Below, in pieces: positions 17,088-25,600 of a stretch of 64,000 nucleotides of DNA; the first letter of the stretch is position 1, and each line of letters starts with the position of its first letter. A model generated the notes under the pieces. That model was not told the origin of the DNA, searched no databases, and was given only the letters and a program-made list of their open reading frames with translations. The DNA lies in assembly GCF_013315265.1 (NCBI RefSeq), contig NZ_JABUFE010000001.1:1-64000 (forward strand), given 5' to 3'. The DNA comes from Parasulfitobacter algicola (lineage in GTDB: Bacteria > Pseudomonadota > Alphaproteobacteria > Rhodobacterales > Rhodobacteraceae). Made by a program: the position numbers and the translations under genes.

Positions 17088-18113
17088 TTATGTCCAGTCC
17101 AGAACGACCTTGCCGCTTTGACCTGACCGCATGATATCGAAACCTTGGACAAAATCAGCCGCCTTGAAGCGGTGGGTGATGACCTTAGTAACGTTCAAAC
17201 CATTTTGCAGCATCGCAATCATCTTGTACCAGGTTTCAAAAATTTCACGTCCATAAACACCTTTGATGGTGATGGCTTTGAATACGATACGTGACCAGTT
17301 CACAGGGCTATTACCGGGTGGAATGCCCAGCAAAGCAATTCGTCCACCCATGACAAGAGCTTCGATCATCTGATCCATAGCACGTTGATTGCCAGACATT
17401 TCAAGCCCGACATCAAAGCCTTCGGTCATACCAAGACTTTGGGACACCTGCGCTAAATCCTGTTCAGCCACGTTCACGGCAACGACATCTGCGACCTGTG
17501 CCGCCAGATCAAGGCGGGTTTGGTTTATGTCTGTAATCACCACATGTCGGGCGCCCACATGTCGTGCAACCGCCGCCGCCATGATCCCGATTGGCCCGGC
17601 CCCCGTGATCAGAACATCTTCGCCGATCAGATCAAAACTAAGCGCTGTGTGCACGGCATTTCCAAGTGGGTCCAGAATGGCACCGATATCATCAGAAATC
17701 TGATCAGGCAGTGGCACAACATTAAACGCAGGCAGCCGCAGATAGTTTGCAAATGCCCCTTGTTCATTCACCCCGATACCGCGCGTTTCAGGATCCAGAT
17801 GGAATTTCCCCGATCGGCTTTGTCGGCTTTTGTATCCGATCAGGTGTCCTTCGCCGGATACCCGCTGACCAAGTTGTAAGTCCTTCACATCGCGACCCAG
17901 CTCTGCGATCTGACCTGCGAATTCATGCCCCGTAACCAGCGGAACAGGTACAGTTTTTTGGGCCCAGTCATCCCAGTTCCAAATATGCACATCAGTCCCA
18001 CAAATGCCGGTCTTGTTGATCTTGATCAGCACATCATCTGGCCCGATCTCTGGCACCGGCATGTCGTGCATCCACAACCCTGCTTCAGGTTTGGATTTCA
18101 CAAGCGCCTTCAT
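17088..18113 (-). CDS. tdh: L-threonine 3-dehydrogenase lacking structural zinc cysteines
   Basis: A 341-residue medium-chain dehydrogenase that oxidises L-threonine to 2-amino-3-ketobutyrate with NAD+. It aligns colinearly with E. coli Tdh from memory. The catalytic zinc ligands Cys38, His63 and Glu64 are present ([14 protein letters not shown]), as are [13 protein letters not shown] for NAD and GIYGRE-like [14 protein letters not shown]. However, the four cysteines that hold the structural zinc in the E. coli enzyme (93, 96, 99, 107) are replaced here by Gly, Ser, Ser and Asp (segment [19 protein letters not shown]). A GTG at 18125 overlaps the kbl stop; the ATG at 18113 matches the family start MKAL. 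It forms the kbl-tdh operon. Confidence 0.94.
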   Translation of the reverse strand: MKALVKSKPEAGLWMHDMPVPEIGPDDVLIKINKTGICGTDVHIWNWDDWAQKTVPVPLVTGHEFAGQIAELGRDVKDLQLGQRVSGEGHLIGYKSRQSRSGKFHLDPETRGIGVNEQGAFANYLRLPAFNVVPLPDQISDDIGAILDPLGNAVHTALSFDLIGEDVLITGAGPIGIMAAAVARHVGARHVVITDINQTRLDLAAQVADVVAVNVAEQDLAQVSQSLGMTEGFDVGLEMSGNQRAMDQMIEALVMGGRIALLGIPPGNSPVNWSRIVFKAITIKGVYGREIFETWYKMIAMLQNGLNVTKVITHRFKAADFVQGFDIMRSGQSGKVVLDWT

Positions 18114-18121
18114 CTGATTGA

Positions 18122-19306
18122 TCACGCCAGCACCCCCACATCTTTACCCGCTTTTTCAAATGCAGCTAATGCGGTGTCCAGATCCTGTCGTGTCAAAGCA
18201 GAATTCATTTGTGTGCGGATACGTGCCATTCCACGCGGTACGACCGGAAAGAAAAACCCGGCAACATAGACACCAAGATCGAACAATCTCGCAGCCATAT
18301 CTTGGGATACTTTCGCATCACCCAGCATCACCGGGATGATCGGGTGTTCACCGGGCAGCAATTCAAACCCCGCTTTGGCAAGCCCCGCGCGCCAGTGGGC
18401 CGCATTGTCAAAAAGTTGCTTGCGCAGATCATCCCCATCTTCCACCAGACGCAGCGCTTCAATTGACGCGGCAACAACGGCAGGCGGCAGAGAATTTGAA
18501 AAAAGATAGGGGCGGGCCCGCTGACGCAGTAAGTCAATCACGGGCTGCGGACCTGCAATATAACCACCAATTGCACCACCCAAAGCCTTGCCCAATGTGC
18601 CTGTCAAAATATCAATATCGACGTCAAAATGCGCGTGCATACCGCGGCCCTGTGGCCCCATAAAGCCCGTCGCATGACAATCGTCCACCATCACAAGCGC
18701 CTCGTATCGATCTGCCAATGCTTTGATTTCAGGTAATTTCGCCAGATATCCATCCATGCTGAACACACCGTCTGTAGCAATCATGATGTGGCGGGCACCA
18801 TCTGCACGGGCCGATTTCAGCTGTGCCTCAAGATCATTCATATCAGAGTTCGCATAGCGATATCGTTTTGCCTTGCACAGCCGGATGCCATCAATGATCG
18901 ACGCATGATTAAGCGCATCTGATATGATTGCATCCTCGGGGCCAAGCAATGGTTCAAACAGCCCCCCGTTCGCATCAAAGCAGGCTGCAAACAAAATGGT
19001 GTCATCCTTGCCCAAAAACTGGGCCAGCTTTTGTTCCAGCAGACGGTGCATATCCTGTGTACCGCAGATAAAGCGTACCGAAGCCATACCGTATCCCTGA
19101 TCATCCAGCGCCTTTTGCGCCGCTTTTATTAACGCGGGATGATCGGCAAGTCCAAGATAGTTGTTGGCACATAAATTCATCATCTCGCGCCCGGCGACTG
19201 TAATGTGCCCAGCTTGTGGCGAACTGATTGCACGTTCGCGCTTATACAGCCCCGCATCATCAATTTCACGCAAAGTGGATTGGACGTGATCAATAAATTT
19301 GGACAT
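18122..19306 (-). CDS. kbl: glycine C-acetyltransferase (2-amino-3-ketobutyrate CoA ligase)
   Basis: A 394-residue PLP enzyme of the alpha-oxoamine synthase family. It cleaves 2-amino-3-ketobutyrate with CoA to glycine and acetyl-CoA, completing the Tdh pathway of threonine breakdown. Visible elements are [14 protein letters not shown] at the N-terminus, [42 protein letters not shown] (Asp and His of the cofactor site) and [10 protein letters not shown] with the PLP lysine. Length matches E. coli Kbl (398). It precedes tdh directly, with stop and alternative GTG start overlapping, and is divergent from the thiolase gene across 109 bp. Confidence 0.97.
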   Translation of the reverse strand: MSKFIDHVQSTLREIDDAGLYKRERAISSPQAGHITVAGREMMNLCANNYLGLADHPALIKAAQKALDDQGYGMASVRFICGTQDMHRLLEQKLAQFLGKDDTILFAACFDANGGLFEPLLGPEDAIISDALNHASIIDGIRLCKAKRYRYANSDMNDLEAQLKSARADGARHIMIATDGVFSMDGYLAKLPEIKALADRYEALVMVDDCHATGFMGPQGRGMHAHFDVDIDILTGTLGKALGGAIGGYIAGPQPVIDLLRQRARPYLFSNSLPPAVVAASIEALRLVEDGDDLRKQLFDNAAHWRAGLAKAGFELLPGEHPIIPVMLGDAKVSQDMAARLFDLGVYVAGFFFPVVPRGMARIRTQMNSALTRQDLDTALAAFEKAGKDVGVLA

Positions 19307-19415
19307 TTTGGACCTCCTGTGCCCTTAATTCGAGGCAAGCCATATCATCTGACGGCACGTCATAGCTGCACCTGTGATCGCAGATTGTCATACAGAACAA
19401 AAGGGAGGATTCATC

Positions 19416-20591
19416 ATGAGCGATATCGTCATTCTATCTGGCGCAAGAACGGCCATTGGAACATTTGGCGGGGCATTGGCCAAAACGACGCCGATTGATC
19501 TGGGCACTGTTGCGGCCAAGGCTGCTTTGGAACGCGGCGGTGTCGCGGGGGATCAGATTGGTCATGTGGCCTTTGGACATGTGATCAATACTGAGCCGCG
19601 GGATATGTATTTGTCGCGCGTGGCAGCGATGCAGGCAGGAATACCAGACAATGTACCTGCGATGAATGTGAACCGGCTGTGCGGATCAGGGGTTCAGGCG
19701 ATTATCTCAGTTATTCAGAACCTCATGCTTGGGGATGCTGATTTCGGGCTGGCTGGTGGCGCCGAAAACATGAGCAGATCCCCCTTTATCATTCCCGATC
19801 AGCGGTGGGGTGCCAAAATGGGTGATATCAAGACTTTGGACATGATGCTTGGCGCTTTGAATTGCCCGTTTGGCACTGGACATATGGGTGTGACAGCGGA
19901 AAATGTTGCCTCAGAACATGGAATAACGCGTGACGCACAGGATAGCTTTGCAATGGAAAGCCAGACCCGGGCTGCAAAAGCGATTGATGCTGGTTATTTC
20001 GATGAACAAATTGTGCCCGTGGGCATCAAATCGCGGCACGAGACAGTTGAATTCAAGGTGGATGAGCATCCCAAAGCCACATCACTTGAACAATTGGCCG
20101 ATCTGCGACCCGTATTCCAAAAAGACGGTACCGTCACTGCGGGCAACGCATCGGGCATCAACGACGGGGCCGCGGCAGTTGTGATGGCGCGTGCCGATGC
20201 CGCTGAGGCAGCTGGTCTGACACCGAAGTTCCGCGTATTGGGCTATGCGCACGCAGGTGTCCGCCCTGAGGTTATGGGTATTGGACCCGTACCTGCCGTT
20301 CAAAACCTATTGGTGCGCACGGGTCTTAGTGCTGGTGATTTTGATGTCATTGAATCCAACGAAGCCTTTGCGTCCCAGGCTTTGGCTGTGTCAAAAGAAC
20401 TGAATTTCGATCCTGCAAAGGTAAACCCGAATGGCGGCGCCATTGCGCTTGGTCATCCGGTTGGCGCGACAGGCGCGATCATCACAGTCAAAGCCATGTA
20501 TGAACTGGAACGAATCCAAGGGCGAAAAGCACTGATTACAATGTGCATCGGTGGTGGGCAGGGCATCGCACTGGCAATCGAACGGCTTTAA
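19416..20591 (+). CDS. acetyl-CoA acyltransferase (thiolase)
   Basis: A 391-residue thiolase that condenses or cleaves acyl-CoA/acetyl-CoA. The nucleophilic cysteine lies in NRLCGSGVQAI (about residue 88). The second catalytic set is GGAIALGHPVGATGA (His) and CIGGGQGIAL (Cys). VVMARADAAEAAGL and ESNEAFASQALAV also match the family. Its exact role (beta-ketothiolase of PHB synthesis, BktB-like, or beta-oxidation) cannot be fixed from sequence; no phaB or fadB is adjacent. The longer frame starts at 19374, but the ATG at 19416 has AAGGGAGGA upstream and the MSDIVILSGARTAIG family start. Confidence 0.93.
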   Translation: MSDIVILSGARTAIGTFGGALAKTTPIDLGTVAAKAALERGGVAGDQIGHVAFGHVINTEPRDMYLSRVAAMQAGIPDNVPAMNVNRLCGSGVQAIISVIQNLMLGDADFGLAGGAENMSRSPFIIPDQRWGAKMGDIKTLDMMLGALNCPFGTGHMGVTAENVASEHGITRDAQDSFAMESQTRAAKAIDAGYFDEQIVPVGIKSRHETVEFKVDEHPKATSLEQLADLRPVFQKDGTVTAGNASGINDGAAAVVMARADAAEAAGLTPKFRVLGYAHAGVRPEVMGIGPVPAVQNLLVRTGLSAGDFDVIESNEAFASQALAVSKELNFDPAKVNPNGGAIALGHPVGATGAIITVKAMYELERIQGRKALITMCIGGGQGIALAIERL

Positions 20592-20600
20592 GTTGCAAAA

Positions 20601-20656
20601 CGCTTATCAGTCCTTACGGGCTTTCGCGAAAAATGCCCGTAAGGGATTGATAAGCG
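20601..20656. terminator. long inverted repeat between convergent thiolase and pbpC
   Basis: CGCTTATCAGTCCTTACGGGC (20601-20621) is nearly the reverse complement of the 22-nt arm at 20635-20656, with one bulge and one wobble, and is extended outward by AGTTGC/GCAACT. It lies between the convergent stops of the thiolase (20591) and pbpC (20664). There is no long T-run on either strand. It probably acts as a shared terminator or mRNA 3'-end stabiliser. Confidence 0.55.
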
Positions 20657-20663
20657 TCCGGTA

Positions 20664-22688
20664 CTATCGCAACTGGATATTTGACCGGCTGGACATACCC
20701 TTGGCGTCAACCACTGCCAATGTGTGAAATCCCTTAGGCAGATTGCTTAACTCAACCGTACGGTCCCGCGCAGCTGTTATCATGGGCGCGCCATTTACGA
20801 TCCATGTAAAGGGCGCCACTCCATTGCGTACTTTTGCAAATAAAACGCCATCAGACTCAACCACGGCACCATTGGGGGGGAATGCAATGTCTGGTGCATC
20901 CACTGCGGCAGCCGCCCAATCGCCTAAAGCTCGAAACCGCTGTAAAGGCTGCGGCAGATCGGCGGTGCCTACGATCAAGGTAGCAGGCGGCGGGGCTGAA
21001 AGCGGTGCGAAATCGGGCTTTACCCTTGAAAATGCCTGAAACAGGATCGGTGCTGCAAGATCACCGCCAAACGCCCCTGGTACAGGCGTTCCATCCGGGC
21101 GGCCCATCCAGACGCCAATAACATGCTGCCCATCATACCCAATCGCCCAGGCATCACGGTGTCCATAGGATGTACCGGTCTTAAAGGCGACCTTGTCGCG
21201 CGGCGCATTTGGCGGGGGCGTAATGCCAGACAGGATGTCCCCGATATGCCAAGCTGCTTCGGCATTCATAAGACGTTTAGATGCGTCAGGCACATCCGTC
21301 TTTTTGAACACCATCGGAACAGACAGTCCGCCATTTGCCAAACCAGCGTACAGCTGTACCATGTCTTCAAGCGTCAGACCCACACCACCCAGTGCCACAG
21401 CCAGTCCAGGTTTGCCGCCAGGAATGACCGGATTGGCACCTGATTTACGCAATTGCCCCACAAAGCGATTTGGGCCAATCGTTTCGGTCAGCAAAACGGC
21501 CGTCGTGTTCAAAGACTGCTGAAGCGCCTCACGGACACGTAAATCACCACGATATTCACCATCAAAATTTTGTGGTGCATAGCCACCAAAATCCCTGGGT
21601 ATATCAGCAATGATGGTTTCCGGATGTGCGATACCTTGGTCAAAAGCGATGCCATATATCAAGGGTTTCAAAGTGGAGCCCGGCGACCGCAATGCGCGCG
21701 TCATGTCAACATGACCCTGTCTGCGGTCAGATTGATAGCCGGCGGAACCCACGCTGGCGACCATCTGCCCGTTTTGATGATCCATCACGACAATCGCAAT
21801 GGACAGTCGTTCGCCATGCGGTCGTACCGCTTGTGCAGCCAAAGCCTGAAGTCGCATTTGGACATCGGCCTGTAACGTCAAATCATGTCGCAATGTCACT
21901 GGATGATCGGCAACGACGCGATCTGACAGATGCGGCGCAAGTGACGGAAACGGGCGGCGTGTGGTCGGCAAAATTTCGGCCTGCGCAACGCTTGCCACGG
22001 ACGGATCATCAATAACCCGCGCGATCACCCTGTCGCGGGCAGCTTTCGCACGGACAGAATACCGATCTGGTCGCCGGGCTTCGGGTGACTGCGGCAAGGC
22101 GATCAGCAAGGCAGATTGGGCAGGCGTCAAGCGTGACGGTTCTTTTCCGAAATAACTGAATGTCGCTGTTCGCACCCCTTCGACATTTCCGCCATAGGGG
22201 GCAAGTGTCAGATAAAGCTCAAGGATCTGCTGCTTACTCAGACGACGTTCCAGTGCCATCGCAACGCGCACTTGGCGCAGCTTGCCTTGCCACTGACCTG
22301 TGGTGCCATCTTCCAGCAATCTGGCGACCTGCATCGTCAAGGTTGACGCACCTGATACGATTTCACCTTCCCAAACGGCCTGGCGCAAAGCACGCAGCAT
22401 TGCCAGGATGTCCACCCCAGAATGCCTATAGAACCGCTTGTCTTCATAAGCGATCAGCATGTCCAGATAACCAGGATCAACCTGATCCAGCGATACGGCC
22501 AAGCGCCAGCGGCCGTCAGCAACGGTGTAGGCACGCATCAACCGGCCATCGCGATCGCGCACCTCGACCGAAGTTTCGAGTGTTAGAACGGGTAAGTCTG
22601 TCGCATCAATCCAACCGTCGACCTGATCACGCATCGCCGCGCCACTTAACAGCAGCGCCGCAACGATAAAGAGCGCATAGCGCTTCAT
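20664..22688 (-). CDS. pbpC: penicillin-binding protein 1C
   Basis: A 674-residue bifunctional peptidoglycan synthase. After one N-terminal membrane segment (residues about 5-20) comes a GT51 transglycosylase domain with EDKRFYRHSGVD and SGASTLTMQVARL. Next is a transpeptidase domain with the active serine in SPGSTLKPLIYG, SLNTTAVLL and the KTG box FKTGTSYGHRDAWAIGYD. The BiPBP_C domain (last 90 residues) ends with SSRSNIQLR. PbpC genes are commonly paired with alpha-2-macroglobulin genes, as here: the pbpC ATG (22688) overlaps the end of the large upstream gene (stop 22685). The pair is thought to link wall repair to envelope defence. Confidence 0.96.
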   Translation of the reverse strand: MKRYALFIVAALLLSGAAMRDQVDGWIDATDLPVLTLETSVEVRDRDGRLMRAYTVADGRWRLAVSLDQVDPGYLDMLIAYEDKRFYRHSGVDILAMLRALRQAVWEGEIVSGASTLTMQVARLLEDGTTGQWQGKLRQVRVAMALERRLSKQQILELYLTLAPYGGNVEGVRTATFSYFGKEPSRLTPAQSALLIALPQSPEARRPDRYSVRAKAARDRVIARVIDDPSVASVAQAEILPTTRRPFPSLAPHLSDRVVADHPVTLRHDLTLQADVQMRLQALAAQAVRPHGERLSIAIVVMDHQNGQMVASVGSAGYQSDRRQGHVDMTRALRSPGSTLKPLIYGIAFDQGIAHPETIIADIPRDFGGYAPQNFDGEYRGDLRVREALQQSLNTTAVLLTETIGPNRFVGQLRKSGANPVIPGGKPGLAVALGGVGLTLEDMVQLYAGLANGGLSVPMVFKKTDVPDASKRLMNAEAAWHIGDILSGITPPPNAPRDKVAFKTGTSYGHRDAWAIGYDGQHVIGVWMGRPDGTPVPGAFGGDLAAPILFQAFSRVKPDFAPLSAPPPATLIVGTADLPQPLQRFRALGDWAAAAVDAPDIAFPPNGAVVESDGVLFAKVRNGVAPFTWIVNGAPMITAARDRTVELSNLPKGFHTLAVVDAKGMSSRSNIQLR

Positions 22689-25600
22689 TCGCTGATGACG
22701 ACCCGCCCGGTATCCGTGCGTGCACGACGCTGTGGGCGGTACATGTCTTCGACAATAGCGGCAGGGTGATGGAACGTACCAGGTGATACGGCCCGTACGA
22801 TATAGGCCAGCTGGAAATTCTTACTGTCACGCCAGTCTACCGCTGCGATAAATCTGTCCGAGCGAAATTCAGAATGACGCGCGTTCACAGGTTTCAGCCA
22901 ATCCAAAGCCGCAATCTGTCCGCCGCGCAGCAGATTTGGGTTGTCGATTTCAAAACCAGCCGGAAGCGGATCATCAATGATCAGCCGCGCCTCGGATCTG
23001 TTGAATGGATCAATCGCCAACACAACGACAAAACGATCCCCAACTTTGACCTGATCTGGCGAAAGCCTTGTACCTTCCATCGAATAATACGTCCGTTCAA
23101 TCGCGTATCCGTTTCCGCCTGCAGGTTCAGGTTCGCTTGGCACACCGTAAGTGGTCATGGTGATGATTTCTTCACGATCAGATTCATTGCTAATCAGGAT
23201 AGGTTGCGCATCTGCTGTATCCTGCAGAAGTTGTACCATTGGCCCGTCTATTGGCGCACCATCGATCAGGAAGTCTGGCGCTGATCCATCACGCACCAGC
23301 GATCTTGCTGCCAAAAGTGACCAGGTCGCTTCTTGTGTGGACATACGCCCCGTGCGTTGAGACACGCGGCTGACCAACACATCACGATCAATCGCAGTGC
23401 TACCCGCTTCTGTCGCAAGCGCCAGAACACCGGCCGCATCGCGCAGGCGGGTGCCGTAATCCAGACGCCAGCCATATTCTTCGTCCCGCGTCCAGCGTGT
23501 TTTCATCATACTGCTGGCGCGTGCAAACATGCGGTCTGCGCGTTCCGGATCACCGTACATGGCCAAAGCGGCCCCGATCTGGGCTGCCGCAAGGGGTGTG
23601 CCGAAATCATTGCCTTTGATATCAACAAAATACCGCAGATCCGCCATTTTCGCCTGGCCTTCGCGGGCCAGAACCAACATCGCATAGGCCAGTGCCTGGC
23701 CGCCACCGCTGTCAAATTCGCTGCCGTAGTTCACGCGGTTTTTCAAGTTCAGCACTGCGATTTTGAACGACTTTTCGGGTACGTCAAAGCCTTGGGCCTT
23801 TGCGCGACTTAAAAAGTCGGTGACATAGGCATCCAGCCACAGATCCCCGCTGCCCACACGCCACAGACCAAACCCACCGTTTGAAGATTGGCGCGACAAC
23901 ACACGCTCAATCGCGCCGTCGACACGTTCGCGTACTTGCGATTTATGGGCCAATCCCATCGCTTCGGCCACTTCGCTAAGATACAGTAACGGAAGCGCCT
24001 TTGACGTGGTCTGTTCGGTACAGCCATAAGGATAGCGATCCAGCATATTCAAAAGGCCAGGTGTGTCGAACCGTGCGATAGGTCCAATAGCCAAACTGGC
24101 CGATCCTGTTCCTGGATGCAAGCCTGCAAAGACATTGTCGTCAAAGGTGAAAGTATCCCCCGCGGCCAGGTTAAACGTGCTGGTGCGCGCGATAACCGGA
24201 TCGTTCAGCTGCACACCCAGCGTCAGGTTTTTATTCAGCACTTGCCCATCTGGCAATGTCAGCGCGACGGACAGGCTGTGCACACCGATATCCGTCGCCG
24301 TAATTGGGACGCGAAGAACTGTTTTTTCCTTTTCAGCCAAAACAACTTCGGTCGGAATACCAGACAGATCAATCGACACGCCAGATGCACCGATTTGCAA
24401 CGGCATTGCACCTGCTGGTCCTTCGGTATGCGTAATCTCAAGCAGCATTCGGCTTTGATCACCTGGGCTTAGGAAACGCGGCAAGGTGGCCGCCACGACA
24501 ACCGGATCACGTACCAGAAGTTCCGCATCGGCCTGACCGACGCCGCTATCGCTCCAGACGACAGCCATCACGCGTAGGGTTCCGTTGAATTCCGGCACAT
24601 CAAAGGTAACCTGGGCCGTTCCATCATTTGCAATGGTCACGGGGCCACTGAAAAATGTAACCAGATCTTCGTTCGATGGGGGCGAAGCACGATCCATCGC
24701 GCTACCACCATCACCACCCGATCGTATCGTACCCTGTGCGCCGTTCAGACCATCGATCAAACGACCATAGATATCGCGCATTTCCATGCCCAGTCTACGC
24801 TGACCGAAATAATGTTCTGACGGATCAGGGCTTTGGAATTGGGTCATATTCAGAATGCCCACGTCAATCGCCGCAACAGTGGCATAGGCTGTTTCACCGC
24901 GAGCAACGCCATCGACATCCAAACCAATAGTAACAGGCCCGCGTGGTCTTGCATTTTGCGGGATCTCCAACGCGACCTGCAATGCCTTATCGCCCGGATC
25001 AATCGTTGCATAGGTCAAGCCAAGTGCACGGGACGGATTTTGTTTTGCTTCAACATCCATCGGACGCACGACTGTCGCCGTGACATAGGCCCCGGCGCCC
25101 CATTCTTCTGTCACCGGAAGCTGAAGGGTGTTTTCGCCTTCGGTTACCTGAATGGTTTCCATCGTGATCAGTCTGTTTGACACCACAGTGACCAGCGCCG
25201 TTCCCGCCATACGCGGTACCATGCGCAGCGTTGCCGTTTCACCGATGGCATAGTTCGGTTGATCCAGCGACACCTCAAGCATATCGGGGGTTTTACTGGT
25301 ATCTGCAGGCACGTACCAGCCTGCATAAAAATCGGTCGAGGACGATACATAGTTTTCGTCATCAGCACTTTCCACGACGATTTCATATTGGCCCCAGTCA
25401 ACGCTGGTCTCTATCACAACAGGTGTCTCGCCGGTTGTTATCGTACCGCTTTCGATGGGCGTGCGTCGCGTGATCGGTTCCCAATTACGACGGCCATTCA
25501 CATAGTACCACTGATAGCGCGTCCGCACCCGGTTCAGCGTCCATGTCAACTGAATCGGCTGTCGTTGCAGATCCCGATTGACTGCGATGATTTCAAAGCT

